Shown here: positions 25,337 through 36,436 of the stretch, piece after piece
Layout: each line of letters opens with the position of its first letter
How positions within the stretch are numbered: position 1 is the stretch's first letter
Source: Pseudomonas helmanticensis
Lineage (GTDB): Bacteria; Pseudomonadota; Gammaproteobacteria; Pseudomonadales; Pseudomonadaceae
Direction: 5' to 3'
Length of the DNA stretch: 64,000 bases
NCBI RefSeq assembly: GCF_900182985.1
Contig: NZ_FXUY01000002.1
Coordinates: 1,103,001 to 1,167,000 of the forward strand
Position numbers and translations under genes: made by a program
Notes under the pieces: generated by a model
What the model was told of the DNA's origin: nothing
Database searches by the model: none
Seen by the model: only the letters and a program-made list of their open reading frames with translations

Positions 25337-27286
25337 ATGGACTTTTTCAAGACGGCGCCCCTGCGCCTTTTGCTGCTGATCACCGGCGCCTGGCTGGTGA
25401 TCTTTTCCGTAACCCGCGCCGTGTTGCTGCTGACGCATCTGGATGAGGCCGGTGGCGGAGCCTTTTCCGTGTTCGGCATCGGCCTGCTGTATGACCTCGG
25501 CTTTCTTGCCTATGCAGCATTGCCGATGGGCCTGTATTTGCTGCTGTGCCCGCCGGCGTTATGGCGGCGTCGCGGCCATCGCTGGTTTCTGCAAGGCCTG
25601 TTCACGGTCAGCCTGTTCGCCATGCTGTTCGTCTCGGTGGCCGAGTGGTTGTTCTGGGATGAGTTCGGCGTGCGCTTCAACTTCATCGCCGTCGACTACC
25701 TGGTGTATTCCGATGAAGTGCTGAACAACGTGCTGGAGTCGTATCCGATCGCTACGCTGCTGAGCATTCTGGCGCTGCTGGCGGTTGCCATCAGTTTTGC
25801 CCTGCGCAAGCCGTTCAATGCTGCACTGGACGCTCCGCTGCCGCCATTGCGTCGACGTTTGCTCAATGCATTGGCATTGCTGCTGGTAACGGGGTTGAGC
25901 CTGCAACTGCTCAGCCAGGATGCTCCCCGCGCCCAAGGCGGCAATGCCTATCAGAATGAGTTGGCGAGCAATGGCCCGTACCAGTTCTTCGCCGCCTTCC
26001 GTAACAACGAACTCGACTACACGCAGTTCTACAGCAGCCACGCGCCTGACGTGGTCGCCCGGCAGATTCGCGCCGAACTGAACGAACCCAACGCCCGCTT
26101 CATCGGCCAGGATCCGCAGGACATCCGCCGGATGATCGACAACCCTGGCACCGCGCGCACACCGAACATCGTCCTGGTGACCATCGAAAGCCTCAGCGCC
26201 AAGTATCTGGGCAGCAATGGTGACGATCGCAACCTGACGCCGAACCTCGATGCCCTGCGCAAGCAGAGCCTGTACTTCAACAATTTCTACGCCACCGGCA
26301 CCCGTACCGACCGCGGTCTGGAAGCCATCACCCTGGCGATTCCGCCGACGCCGGGCCGTTCGATCGTCAAGCGCATCGGTCGTGAAAGCGGCTTTGCCAG
26401 CCTTGGCCAGCAACTGAGTGCGGTGGGTTACGACAGCGTGTTTGTCTACGGCGGACGCGGTTACTTCGACAACATGAACGCGTTCTTCAGCGGCAACGGT
26501 TACCGCGTGGTCGATCAGAGCAGCGTCGATGAAGCCGACATTCACTTCAAGAATGCCTGGGGCATGGCCGACGAGGATCTGTACAAACAGACGCTGAAGC
26601 TGGCCGATGCGGACTATGCGAAACAGCAGCCATTTTTGTTGCAGCTGATGACTACATCCAACCATCGTCCCTATACCTACCCGGATAATCGCATCGACAT
26701 CAAATCCGGCAACGGTCGTGATGGTGCGGTGAAGTACACCGACTATGCGATCGGCCAGTTCCTTGAACAGGCACGGCAGAAACCGTGGTTCGACAACACG
26801 ATTTTCATTTTCGTCGCCGACCACACTGCCGGGAGTGCGGGCAAGGAAGACTTGCCAATCGCCAACTATCAGATCCCGCTGTTCATCTATGCACCGAAGT
26901 TCATCGAGCCTCGCGAGAACGGCCAACTGGCCAGCCAGATCGACCTTGCGCCGACGCTGCTGGGCCTGTTGAACCTGGATTACCAATCGACGTTCTTTGG
27001 CCGCAACCTGTTGCAGGACAATCCGCTGCCACCGCGCGTGGTGGTCGGCAACTACCAGCATCTGGGCCTGTTCAACGGCAAGGATCTGGCGATTCTCAGC
27101 CCGCGCCAAGGCCTGCGTCGCCATGACGATGCGCTGAGCGAAAGCCGTGAATCCCGGGCGACCAGCGCTGATCCGCTGATCAGCCGCGCCATCACCTATT
27201 ACCAATCTGCCAGTTATGGCTTCAAGCAACAGCTGCTTGGCTGGAAAGCACCCAAGGAGGGTGCCCCGCAAGTCAGCGAACGTTAA
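25337..27286 (+). CDS. LTA-synthase-like sulfatase/alkaline-phosphatase family membrane enzyme
   Basis: 649 residues. Five N-terminal membrane helices (about residues 8-30, 42-70, 85-105, 135-160, 175-195) carry a periplasmic sulfatase-fold domain from about residue 270. Catalytic motifs are TPNIVLVTIESLSAKYLG (metal-binding Glu), TGTRTDRGLEA (nucleophile Thr) and FIFVADHTAG (metal-binding Asp-His). Such enzymes transfer or remove phosphoglycerol or phosphoethanolamine groups on envelope glycans or lipids. It is divergent from colR, with a ColR box upstream, so it is probably induced by ColRS under metal stress. Exact substrate unknown. Confidence 0.85.
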   Translation: MDFFKTAPLRLLLLITGAWLVIFSVTRAVLLLTHLDEAGGGAFSVFGIGLLYDLGFLAYAALPMGLYLLLCPPALWRRRGHRWFLQGLFTVSLFAMLFVSVAEWLFWDEFGVRFNFIAVDYLVYSDEVLNNVLESYPIATLLSILALLAVAISFALRKPFNAALDAPLPPLRRRLLNALALLLVTGLSLQLLSQDAPRAQGGNAYQNELASNGPYQFFAAFRNNELDYTQFYSSHAPDVVARQIRAELNEPNARFIGQDPQDIRRMIDNPGTARTPNIVLVTIESLSAKYLGSNGDDRNLTPNLDALRKQSLYFNNFYATGTRTDRGLEAITLAIPPTPGRSIVKRIGRESGFASLGQQLSAVGYDSVFVYGGRGYFDNMNAFFSGNGYRVVDQSSVDEADIHFKNAWGMADEDLYKQTLKLADADYAKQQPFLLQLMTTSNHRPYTYPDNRIDIKSGNGRDGAVKYTDYAIGQFLEQARQKPWFDNTIFIFVADHTAGSAGKEDLPIANYQIPLFIYAPKFIEPRENGQLASQIDLAPTLLGLLNLDYQSTFFGRNLLQDNPLPPRVVVGNYQHLGLFNGKDLAILSPRQGLRRHDDALSESRESRATSADPLISRAITYYQSASYGFKQQLLGWKAPKEGAPQVSER

Positions 27287-27292
27287 TCGAAC

Positions 27293-27326
27293 CGCCCCGG
27301 GCTGATGTTCCGGGGCGTTTTCTTTT
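27293..27326 (+). terminator. Terminator after the sulfatase gene
   Basis: CGCCCCGG, a 9-base loop and CCGGGGCG followed by TTTTCTTTT. It lies between the sulfatase and the PAP2 gene, so part of the transcripts may end before the phosphatase. Confidence 0.75.
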
Positions 27327-27340
27327 GTGCAGGATCCGAC

Positions 27341-28084
27341 ATGTCATCAAACGTTGTACGTCCCACCCCTCGCCCGCTTAATTGGTGGTTGTGCCTGGGG
27401 ATTCCCGTTGTCGCGGCGATCATTCTGGTACTGCTGGAACTGACCGATCTCGACATGGATCTGGCCCGACTGTTTTACGACCCGGCGGCTGGCGATTTCA
27501 TCGGGCGGCACAGTTACTTCCTCGAAAATATCCTTCACGATCGCGCCAAAGAAGTGGTGATCGGCTTTTCGGTGTTTGCGGTACTGGGTTTTATTGCCTC
27601 GTTTTTCATCGAACGACTGAAACCGTTCAAGCGGGAATTGGGCTGTCTGGTGTTGTCGTTGGGGTTGGCGACTTCGTTCGTCACGCCGATGAAAGCGGTG
27701 ACTGCCGTGCAGTGCCCTTGGAGCCTGGAGCAGTTTGGCGGCCATGAGACTTACAGCAAGTTGATGGAACATCGTCCGCAGACCAACAAGCCGGGGCGTT
27801 GCTGGCCGGGTGGTCATGCCGCTACGGGGTTCACCTTGTTTGCGTTGTTCTTTGTATTGCGTGACCGTCGTCCGCGCCTGGCCAAACAGGCGTTTATCTT
27901 TGCCTTTGCCTTGGGTTCGGTGTTCTCGATCAGCCGAATGATGCAGGGCGCGCACTTTTTCTCGCACAACGTGTGGACGGCGATTTTCTGCTGGCTGATC
28001 TGTCTGGGGTCGTATTACTGGGTGTTGTATCGTCCGACGGTGAGGGCCGAGACGGTCGTCAGAGCGCAACCAGTCGGCGCCTGA
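27341..28084 (+). CDS. PAP2-family membrane phosphatase
   Basis: 247 residues with about six membrane helices. The type-2 phosphatidic-acid phosphatase motifs are visible: GRCWPGGHAATGFTLFALFF (motif 2, with GGHAATG) and SISRMMQGAHFFSHNVW (motif 3, SRx(n)H). The usual final Asp of motif 3 reads Asn (HNVW). These enzymes dephosphorylate lipid phosphates such as undecaprenyl pyrophosphate or lipid A 1-phosphate on the periplasmic side. It starts 54 bases after the sulfatase in the same direction; P. putida has a ColR-regulated PAP2 gene (PP_0900) near colRS as I recall. The ATG at 27341 is chosen because homology begins there. Confidence 0.83.
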   Translation: MSSNVVRPTPRPLNWWLCLGIPVVAAIILVLLELTDLDMDLARLFYDPAAGDFIGRHSYFLENILHDRAKEVVIGFSVFAVLGFIASFFIERLKPFKRELGCLVLSLGLATSFVTPMKAVTAVQCPWSLEQFGGHETYSKLMEHRPQTNKPGRCWPGGHAATGFTLFALFFVLRDRRPRLAKQAFIFAFALGSVFSISRMMQGAHFFSHNVWTAIFCWLICLGSYYWVLYRPTVRAETVVRAQPVGA

Positions 28085-28097
28085 AACGCAAATCCAA

Positions 28098-28186
28098 TGT
28101 AGGAGTGAGCCTGCTCGCGATAGCGGAGTGTCAGTTGCAATCATGTTGAATGACACACCGCTATCGCGAGCAGGCTCACTCCTACA
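28098..28186. repeat. REP doublet, tgtaggagtgagcc type
   Basis: TGTAGGAGTGAGCCTGCTCG with its inverted copy 50 bases on; the inner part reads CGATAGCGG/CCGCTATCG. Same class as 21246-21334 and 32743-32832. Confidence 0.9.
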
Positions 28187-28218
28187 TGGGTTATGTGTGA
28201 AGCTGAAATCCGGGCAAT

Positions 28219-28253
28219 AAAAAACCCCGCTGACTCGCGTCAACGGGGTTTTT
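28219..28253 (-). terminator. Terminator of groESL
   Basis: Read on the minus strand: CCCCGTTGAC, a short loop, GTCAGCGGGG, followed by six T residues, 22 bases after the groEL stop. Confidence 0.88.
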
Positions 28254-28274
28254 GCGTTACGGGGTAAGGCTGGC

Positions 28275-29933
<1,659 letters not shown>

Positions 29934-29972
29934 TTAAATACTTTGTAGTAGCGGGAAAATGAACGGGGGGTA

Positions 29973-30266
29973 TCAGCCTTCGATAACAGCGAGGATTTCG
30001 TTCTCGCTCATTACCAGCAGGTCTTCGCCGTCGACTTTCACAGTGTTGCTGCCGGAGTAAGGACCGAACACAACCTTGTCGCCTTCCTTCACGGACAGTG
30101 CGCGCACTTCGCCGTTTTCCAGAGCTTTGCCCGGGCCTACAGCGAGAATCACACCGTGGTTGGCTTTTTCAGCAGCCGAACCTGGCAGGACGATACCGCC
30201 AGCGGTTTTCTTTTCTTCTTCGCTGCGACGGATTACGACGCGGTCATGCAGAGGACGAAGCTTCAT
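29973..30266 (-). CDS. groS: Co-chaperonin GroES (10 kDa)
   Basis: 97 residues. It caps the GroEL ring. The start [14 protein letters not shown], the mobile loop [18 protein letters not shown] (residues about 16-33) and the end [13 protein letters not shown] are typical. AGGAGA precedes the ATG. It is the first gene of groESL; the untranslated leader is about 135 bases. Confidence 0.98.
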   Translation of the reverse strand: MKLRPLHDRVVIRRSEEEKKTAGGIVLPGSAAEKANHGVILAVGPGKALENGEVRALSVKEGDKVVFGPYSGSNTVKVDGEDLLVMSENEILAVIEG

Positions 30267-30409
30267 TGTCGATCTCTCCTAATTGTGGTTTTCATCGGCC
30301 GGTGTATTCCCGGCGGGTTTAACAAATCCGGCCTTCGCCGGTTGCGCCTCGTCGAGCGAGACGCGGAAGACTGACTGGCGCAAATGCCAGAAACCTTTCG
30401 GTGACCGAT

Positions 30410-30437
30410 ACATAAGGGCGCATAAGCTTATTACAAG
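30410..30437 (-). promoter_or_regulatory. Sigma-32 heat-shock promoter of groESL
   Basis: On the minus strand CTTGTA, a 13-base spacer and CCCTTATGT, close to the sigma-32 consensus CTTGAA-N13-15-CCCCATNT. It reads into groES. No CIRCE repeat was found, as expected for Pseudomonas. Confidence 0.75.
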
Positions 30438-30488
30438 GGCGAGGCGAAAAATTTTTCACCGAGGCTCTGCACAAAAGCAGCCCACAAA

Positions 30489-30514
30489 TGAACACGGCAC
30501 CCGCAGGTGCCGTG
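30489..30514 (-). terminator. Hairpin after fxsA, weak terminator
   Basis: ACACGGCACC-CGCA-GGTGCCGTGT is a perfect stem-loop 13 bases after the fxsA stop, but no good T run follows on the minus strand. It may stop transcription weakly or protect the 3' end. Confidence 0.5.
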
Positions 30515-30526
30515 TCGATAACGCAG

Positions 30527-31003
30527 TTACTTGGTGTCGCGGTGTTCGAACTCGCCTTCGATCACATCACCCTCGCGGCCCAGAGGCTGACGCGGTGCAG
30601 GACCGCCACGGGGTTGCAGGTCGTCGGCGAACGCACGCTGGCGCATGGCCTGCTCTTCGGCGCGCTGGCGCATTTTGTTTGCCAGCAGGCGACGGCTGAA
30701 CGGCAGCAGCATGACCAGGCCGACCACGTCGCTGATGAAACCCGGCAGGATCAACAGGCCACCGGCCAGCGCCAGCATCAGGCCTTCAAGCATGGTTTGC
30801 GCGGGCAGTTCGCCGCGGTTCAGGCTTTCACGGGCACGCAATGCCGTGGCCAGTCCGGCGACGCGCAGCACGAACACACCGAACATCGAGCCGAGAATGA
30901 TCAGCAGCAGGGCCGGGAAAAACCCGATAGCCCCTGCCACTTTGACGAATACGAACAGCTCCAGCACCGGAAACAGCAGAAAGAGCAACAGAAAAGGGCG
31001 CAT
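30527..31003 (-). CDS. fxsA: FxsA family inner-membrane protein
   Basis: 158 residues. The FxsA core spans residues 1-120: RPFLLLFLLFPVLELFVFVKV, then GFFPALLLIILGSMFGVFVLR, and AGGLLILPGFISDVVGLVMLLP, followed by a charged cytoplasmic tail. FxsA relieves F-plasmid exclusion of phage T7 in E. coli when overproduced; its normal role is unknown. Its position upstream of groES matches E. coli and P. aeruginosa. The start at 31003 is chosen because GAGGA lies 7 bases upstream; the TTG at 31006 is less likely. Confidence 0.9.
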   Translation of the reverse strand: MRPFLLLFLLFPVLELFVFVKVAGAIGFFPALLLIILGSMFGVFVLRVAGLATALRARESLNRGELPAQTMLEGLMLALAGGLLILPGFISDVVGLVMLLPFSRRLLANKMRQRAEEQAMRQRAFADDLQPRGGPAPRQPLGREGDVIEGEFEHRDTK

Positions 31004-31068
31004 CAAAGTTTCCTCAACGCAAGAAATGCCTTGCAGTAAGCCTTAGATGACGTCGCCCTTTCGTGAAT

Positions 31069-31800
31069 TCAAGCGTCAGCCAGCGCATTTTTTGGCCAGA
31101 CCTCGGCGTGAGCCAGAGAAACCAAGGCTTCGCGCACTTGTGTCGGCGTATTACAAGGCGCTGGAAACGCCAGCCAGTACAGCGCCTGACCGATGCGCAG
31201 GTGCATGCCTTCGGTGTCGATGCCGGCCAGTTGCGCCGGCACGCTGTTCGGCAGATCGGCAAGGTCGACGTAGTGCGCGATGGCTTTGGTGTGATCGCTG
31301 TTCATGTGCTCGACCATGCTGATCTCGGCCTTGCCGGCGAACGGATTGGCCAGGGTCACTTGATCCACCCAGTGGATCGCGCCGAAACCGCCGATGTAGC
31401 GGTGACGCACCGGCGTCAGCACCCAGAAATCGAAATCGTGGGCCTTGTGGTAGTTCTGCGAATCCGGGAAATAACGGTAATAACGCTCGGCGGCAGCTTC
31501 GATAGCAGTGGCGTCTTCGAGCTTTTGCGCTTCAGCCAGATAAGTCAGGCGACCAACGGCTTGCACGTCGTCGGCTTCACGTTCCCCCACCAGCAGCGAG
31601 CACTTCGGATCTTTCTGCAGGTTGTGGGTGTGCTGGGCAATTCGGCTGATCAGGATCAGCGGGCGGCCCTGCTCGTCGAGGCAGTACGGCACGACGGAGC
31701 CAAAGGGAAAACCGGGCATCGATTTGGAGTGGGTCGACAACACTCCGCGGTATTCCTTGAGAAGCAATTCTCGGGCATTCTTCGCCACTTCAACGCTCAA
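31069..31800 (-). CDS. HugZ-like haem-utilisation protein (split-barrel plus DUF2470)
   Basis: 243 residues: an N-terminal pyridoxamine-phosphate-oxidase-like split barrel (residues about 8-150, with GVLSTHSKSMPGFPFGSVVPY and WVLTPVRHRYIGGFGAIHWV) and a C-terminal DUF2470 domain (residues 155-240, with MVEHMNSDHTKAIAHY, where the histidines may bind haem iron). HugZ/HutZ proteins bind or degrade haem. No haem transport gene is adjacent. The start is TTG at 31800 with AAGGAG at 7 bases; the ATG further in would cut the barrel. Confidence 0.85.
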   Translation of the reverse strand: MSVEVAKNARELLLKEYRGVLSTHSKSMPGFPFGSVVPYCLDEQGRPLILISRIAQHTHNLQKDPKCSLLVGEREADDVQAVGRLTYLAEAQKLEDATAIEAAAERYYRYFPDSQNYHKAHDFDFWVLTPVRHRYIGGFGAIHWVDQVTLANPFAGKAEISMVEHMNSDHTKAIAHYVDLADLPNSVPAQLAGIDTEGMHLRIGQALYWLAFPAPCNTPTQVREALVSLAHAEVWPKNALADA

Positions 31801-31963
31801 TTTATGACTCCTTAAATAGAATCCGTCGAAAAAACGGACGGGCGCCCGGGATCAAGTCCCGTCACGCCAGCGGGCAATTCTGATGTGCAACCCAGCCACG
31901 GCCGGTGCAGATCGAGAGTCGCTGAAAACAAAAACTACTCAGACCTGCTATCGGGGCATGCGA

Positions 31964-32722
31964 ATGCAACTCAACGACAAAGTAATCATTATCACGGGCG
32001 GTTGCCAGGGTTTGGGCCGCTCCATGGCCGAGTATTTCGCCGGCAAAGGCGCGAAGCTCGCGCTGGTCGACCTCAATCAGGAAAAACTCGACGACGCGGT
32101 GGCGGCTTGCAAGGCCAAGGGCGTCGAGGCGCGCAGCTACCTGTGCAACGTCGCCAATGAAGAACAGGTCGAGCACATGGTCGCTCAGGTTGCTGCCGAT
32201 TTCGGTGCAATCCACGGCCTGATCAACAACGCCGGGATTCTGCGTGATGGCCTGCTGTTGAAGGTCAAGGACGGCGAAATGACCAAGATGAGCCTGGCAC
32301 AGTGGCAGGCTGTGATCGACGTCAACCTGACCGGCGTATTCCTCTGCACCCGTGAGGTGGCGGCGAAAATGGTCGAGCTGAAGACCAGCGGCGCGATCAT
32401 CAACATTTCGTCGATCTCGCGGGCGGGTAACGTCGGGCAGACCAACTACTCCGCAGCCAAGGCCGGTGTTGCTGCAGCGACGGTGACCTGGGCGAAAGAA
32501 CTAGCGCGTTATGGCATTCGCGTCGCGGGCATTGCGCCGGGCTTCATCGAGACCGAGATGACCCTGGGCATGAAGCCGGAAGCGCTGGAGAAAATGACCT
32601 CGGGAATTCCGCTCAAGCGCATGGGCAAGCCGGAAGAGATTGCGCATTCGGCGGCGTATATCTTCGAGAACGACTATTACACCGGACGGATTCTGGAGAT
32701 GGATGGCGGTTTGCGTATCTAA
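31964..32722 (+). CDS. Short-chain dehydrogenase/reductase, FabG-like
   Basis: 252 residues. The classical SDR motifs are complete: TGGCQGLG (residues 11-18) for NAD(P), NNAG (in [14 protein letters not shown]), the catalytic Ser in [15 protein letters not shown], and the YxxxK motif YSAAKAG, then PGFIETEM and MDGGLRI at the end. It resembles FabG and acetoacetyl-CoA reductases. The ATG at 31964 ([10 protein letters not shown]) has GGGG upstream; the ATG at 31958 would add two residues. It is divergent from the HugZ-like gene, as I recall for PA4388/PA4389. Substrate unknown. Confidence 0.87.
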   Translation: MQLNDKVIIITGGCQGLGRSMAEYFAGKGAKLALVDLNQEKLDDAVAACKAKGVEARSYLCNVANEEQVEHMVAQVAADFGAIHGLINNAGILRDGLLLKVKDGEMTKMSLAQWQAVIDVNLTGVFLCTREVAAKMVELKTSGAIINISSISRAGNVGQTNYSAAKAGVAAATVTWAKELARYGIRVAGIAPGFIETEMTLGMKPEALEKMTSGIPLKRMGKPEEIAHSAAYIFENDYYTGRILEMDGGLRI

Positions 32723-32742
32723 CTGCCAACCCAAAACAAATG

Positions 32743-32832
32743 TAGGAGTGAGCCTGCTCGCGATTGCGGTCATTCATTCAACAAATCTGTTGAATGTTAT
32801 TCCGCTATCGCGAGCAGGCTCACTCCTACAGG
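32743..32832. repeat. REP doublet, tgtaggagtgagcc type
   Basis: TGTAGGAGTGAGCCTGCTCG and its inverted copy, between the convergent SDR and apbC genes. One stem has GATTGCGG against CCGCTATC, a single mismatch compared with the other two copies. Confidence 0.9.
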
Positions 32833-32853
32833 GTTATCGGTGTTGCGGATGCA

Positions 32854-33948
32854 TCAATCGTCGCTGATGGTGATGTTCGGCATCGCCGGCGTTGCCGCTT
32901 CCTGCAACACGATCCGTGCGCCGACGTGGCGGGCCAGTTCCTGATAGACCATGGCGATCTGGCTGTCCGGCTCGGCGATCACCGTTGGTTTGCCACGATC
33001 GGCTTGCTCGCGAATCAGCATCGACAATGGCAGCGAAGCCAGCAGCTCGACGCCATATTGGGTCGCCAGCTTCTCGCCCCCGCCTTCACCGAACAGATGC
33101 TCGGCATGCCCGCAGTTCGAGCAGATGTGCACCGCCATGTTTTCCACCACGCCCAGCACCGGAATGTTGACCTTGCGGAACATTTCCACGCCTTTGCGTG
33201 CGTCGAGCAGGGCCAGATCCTGCGGCGTAGTGACGATCACCGCACCGGCCACCGGGACTTTCTGCGCCAGGGTCAGCTGGATATCGCCGGTGCCTGGCGG
33301 CATGTCGATGACCAGATAATCGAGATCGCCCCACGCGGTTTGCGTGACCAGTTGCAGCAGCGCGCCGGAAACCATCGGCCCGCGCCAGACCATCGGCGTG
33401 TTGTCGTCGGTCAGGAACGCCATCGACATGACTTCGACACCGTGGGCCTTGAGCGGTACGAACCACTTCTGATCCTTGACCTCCGGGCGGGTGCGCTCGG
33501 GGATGCCGAACATGATGCCTTGGCTCGGGCCGTAGATATCGGCGTCGAGAATGCCGACCTTGGCGCCTTCACGGGCCAGGGCCAGGGCAAGGTTGGCCGC
33601 AGTGGTCGACTTGCCCACGCCGCCCTTGCCGGACGCCACGGCGACTACGTTCTTGACGTTGGCCAGCCCCGGAATCTGCGCCTGAGCCTTGTGCGCGGCG
33701 ATGACACTGTTCACTTCAACCTTGGCGATAACCACACCGTCGAGGTTTTCGATGGCCAGTTGCAGGAGTTGCGCCCAGCCGCTTTTGAACAGGCCGGCGG
33801 CGTAACCGATTTCCAGCTGCACATTGACGCGGTCACCGACAATCTCGATGTTTTTCACGCATCCGGCGCTGACCGGGTCCTGATTCAGGTAAGGGTCGGT
33901 GTATTGGCTGAGGACGGCTTCCACCGCTGCGCGAGTGACGGCGCTCAT
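32854..33948 (-). CDS. apbC: Iron-sulfur cluster carrier protein ApbC/Mrp
   Basis: 364 residues. An N-terminal MIP18-like domain (residues 1-90) is followed by a P-loop NTPase with [27 protein letters not shown] and the C-terminal CSNC (in [12 protein letters not shown]) that holds the shared [4Fe-4S] cluster in a dimer. It carries and delivers Fe-S clusters in the cytoplasm. The start at 33948 has GGAG 6 bases upstream. It is divergent from metG, a conserved pair in proteobacteria. Confidence 0.94.
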   Translation of the reverse strand: MSAVTRAAVEAVLSQYTDPYLNQDPVSAGCVKNIEIVGDRVNVQLEIGYAAGLFKSGWAQLLQLAIENLDGVVIAKVEVNSVIAAHKAQAQIPGLANVKNVVAVASGKGGVGKSTTAANLALALAREGAKVGILDADIYGPSQGIMFGIPERTRPEVKDQKWFVPLKAHGVEVMSMAFLTDDNTPMVWRGPMVSGALLQLVTQTAWGDLDYLVIDMPPGTGDIQLTLAQKVPVAGAVIVTTPQDLALLDARKGVEMFRKVNIPVLGVVENMAVHICSNCGHAEHLFGEGGGEKLATQYGVELLASLPLSMLIREQADRGKPTVIAEPDSQIAMVYQELARHVGARIVLQEAATPAMPNITISDD

Positions 33949-34270
33949 GGGCAACTCCGATAACAAGACTGGGAAAAGATGGCGGGTATCGTACGCTGGA
34001 CACCGATTTGAGGCGAACAGATTACTTGAGCTGGAAAACCATTGTGGCGAGGGGATTTATCCCCGCTGGGTGGCGAAGCCGCCCCAAAACCGCAAAGCTC
34101 GGTGTATCAGGTTGACCGAGCTCTCTGGTTTTACGACTGCTGCGCAGCCGGACGGGGATAAATCCCCTCGCCACAAATGCACTCAAAGTACCCAGCGGCG
34201 CAGGGGTGAAAAATATGCGCCAGCGCTTTATAGTGGCCGACCTCCGTTTCATCAAGTAGCGAAGCCCCAC
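33949..34270. other. Divergent intergenic region between apbC and metG
   Basis: Holds the REP doublet at 34042-34176 plus the promoters for both genes. A/T-rich bases near 34205-34235 (GAAAAATATGCGCC, TTTATAGTGG) may be the metG -10 region (TATAGT at about 34229). No ORF of its own is supported. Confidence 0.55.
34042..34176. repeat. REP doublet, gtggcgaggggatttatcccc type
   Basis: TTGTGGCGAGGGGATTTATC at one end and its complement at the other; the inner part has GGGTGGCGAAGCCGCCC and an AGCTCGG/CCGAGCT stem. Nearly the same as 16804-16943. Confidence 0.88.
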
Positions 34271-36322
34271 ATGTCCGAACCACGCAAGATCCTCGTCACC
34301 AGCGCCCTGCCCTACGCCAACGGTTCGATTCACCTTGGCCATATGCTGGAATATATCCAGACCGATATGTGGGTGCGCTTCCAGAAGCATCGCGGCAATC
34401 AATGCATCTACGTCTGCGCCGACGACGCCCACGGTTCGGCGATCATGCTGCGCGCGGAAAAGGAAGGCATCACCCCGGAACAGCTGATCGCCAACGTGCA
34501 GGCTGAACACAGCGCCGACTTTGCCGAGTTCCTGGTTGATTTCGACAACTTCCACTCCACTCACGCTGAAGAAAACCGTGAGCTGTCGAGCCAGATCTAC
34601 TTGAAGCTGCGTGACGCCGGGCACATCGCCCAACGCTCGATCACCCAGTATTTCGACCCAGAAAAGAAAATGTTCCTGGCCGACCGCTTCATCAAGGGCA
34701 CTTGCCCGAAATGCGGCACCGAAGACCAGTACGGCGACAACTGCGAAAAGTGCGGTGCCACCTACGCGCCAACCGATTTGAAGGATCCGAAGTCGGCAAT
34801 CTCTGGCGCCACCCCGGTGCTCAAGGATTCCCAGCACTTCTTCTTCAAGCTGCCAGACTTCCAGCAAATGCTGCAGACCTGGACCCGCAGCGGCACCCTG
34901 CAAGACGCCGTCGCCAACAAGATCGCCGAATGGCTGGATGCCGGCTTGCAACAGTGGGACATCTCCCGCGATGCGCCGTACTTCGGTTTCGAGATCCCGG
35001 ACGAGCCGGGCAAGTATTTCTACGTGTGGCTGGACGCACCGATCGGCTACATGGCCAGCTTCAAGAACCTCTGCGACCGCACGCCGGAGCTGGACTTCGA
35101 TGCGTTCTGGGCCAAGGACTCCACCGCCGAGCTCTACCACTTCATCGGCAAGGACATCGTCAACTTCCACGCGCTGTTCTGGCCAGCGATGCTCGAAGGC
35201 GCTGGCTACCGCAAGCCGACCGGCATCAACGTGCACGGCTACCTGACCGTCAACGGCCAGAAGATGTCGAAATCGCGCGGCACCTTCATCAAGGCGCGTA
35301 CGTATCTGGATCACCTGTCGCCGGAATACCTGCGCTACTACTACGCGGCCAAACTGGGCCGTGGCGTCGATGACCTCGACCTGAACCTCGAAGATTTCGT
35401 GCAGAAGGTCAACTCCGACCTGGTCGGCAAAGTGGTCAACATCGCCAGCCGTTGTGCCGGTTTCATCCAGAAAGGTAACGCCGGCCTGCTGGTCGACACC
35501 AATGCTGCGCCGGAGCTGACCGAGGCTTTCCTCGCTGCCGCGCCAAGCATTGCCGATGCCTATGAAGCCCGCGACTTTGCCCGTGCCATGCGTGAAACCA
35601 TGGCCCTGGCCGACCGCGCCAACGCCTGGATCGCCGACAAGGCGCCGTGGTCGTTGAACAAGCAGGAAGGCAAACAGGATGAAGTCCAGGCGATCTGCGC
35701 CACGGCCATCAACCTGTTCCGCCAATTGGTGATCTTCCTCAAGCCGGTCCTGCCGTTGCTGGCCGCCGATGCCGAGGCGTTCCTCAACGTCGCCCCGCTG
35801 ACCTGGAACGACCACACCACGCTGCTGGCCAACCACCAGTTGAACGAATTCAAGCCGTTGATGACCCGCATCGACCCGGTAAAAGTGCAAGCCATGAGCG
35901 ACGCCTCGAAAGAAGACCTCACCGCCAGCCAGACCGACACCGGTGCAGCCGCCCCGGCCGGTAATGGCGAACTGGCCAAGGATCCGCTGTCGCCGGAAAT
36001 CGACTTCGACGCCTTCGCGGCCATCGACCTGCGCGTCGCGCTGATTGTCAAAGCCGAACATGTGGAAGGTGCCGACAAGCTGCTGCGCCTGACGCTGGAC
36101 ATCGGTGACGAGCAACGCAACGTGTTCTCCGGGATCAAGAGCGCGTATCCGGATCCGTCCAAACTCGACGGTCGCCTGACCATGATGATTGCCAACCTCA
36201 AGCCACGGAAAATGAAGTTCGGTATCTCCGAAGGCATGGTGATGGCGGCCGGCCCTGGCGGTGAAGAGATTTACCTGCTGAGCCCGGACAGCGGCGCCAA
36301 GCCGGGTCAACGCATCAAGTAA
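34271..36322 (+). CDS. metG: Methionyl-tRNA synthetase
   Basis: 683 residues. It charges tRNA-Met. The class I motifs HLGH (residues 21-24, in [14 protein letters not shown]) and KMSKS (331-335) are intact. A zinc knuckle with [17 protein letters not shown] lies near residues 146-162. After the anticodon-binding helices, a C-terminal tRNA-binding domain (about 575-683, with [20 protein letters not shown]) gives the long dimeric E. coli type. The start at 34271 is where family similarity begins; the frame is open far upstream but noncoding there. Confidence 0.97.
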   Translation: MSEPRKILVTSALPYANGSIHLGHMLEYIQTDMWVRFQKHRGNQCIYVCADDAHGSAIMLRAEKEGITPEQLIANVQAEHSADFAEFLVDFDNFHSTHAEENRELSSQIYLKLRDAGHIAQRSITQYFDPEKKMFLADRFIKGTCPKCGTEDQYGDNCEKCGATYAPTDLKDPKSAISGATPVLKDSQHFFFKLPDFQQMLQTWTRSGTLQDAVANKIAEWLDAGLQQWDISRDAPYFGFEIPDEPGKYFYVWLDAPIGYMASFKNLCDRTPELDFDAFWAKDSTAELYHFIGKDIVNFHALFWPAMLEGAGYRKPTGINVHGYLTVNGQKMSKSRGTFIKARTYLDHLSPEYLRYYYAAKLGRGVDDLDLNLEDFVQKVNSDLVGKVVNIASRCAGFIQKGNAGLLVDTNAAPELTEAFLAAAPSIADAYEARDFARAMRETMALADRANAWIADKAPWSLNKQEGKQDEVQAICATAINLFRQLVIFLKPVLPLLAADAEAFLNVAPLTWNDHTTLLANHQLNEFKPLMTRIDPVKVQAMSDASKEDLTASQTDTGAAAPAGNGELAKDPLSPEIDFDAFAAIDLRVALIVKAEHVEGADKLLRLTLDIGDEQRNVFSGIKSAYPDPSKLDGRLTMMIANLKPRKMKFGISEGMVMAAGPGGEEIYLLSPDSGAKPGQRIK

Positions 36323-36341
36323 CACTCGGCGGTGAATCGAT

Positions 36342-36376
36342 CCCACAGGCGTGCCCGGCATGCCTGTGGGATTTTT
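36342..36376 (+). terminator. Terminator of metG
   Basis: CCCACAGGC, an 11-base loop and GCCTGTGGG, followed by ATTTTT. Confidence 0.85.
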
Positions 36377-36436
36377 CATATCTGGCCGGATAATGCCTAA
36401 CCTTAAGAGACAGCCGCCCGTTTCGCTGGCAGAACC

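Noticed and set aside
34022..36379. 785-codon open frame antisense to metG
   Set aside because: A shadow of metG on the opposite strand; no ribosome site, no motif, and its ends run into a REP element and a terminator.
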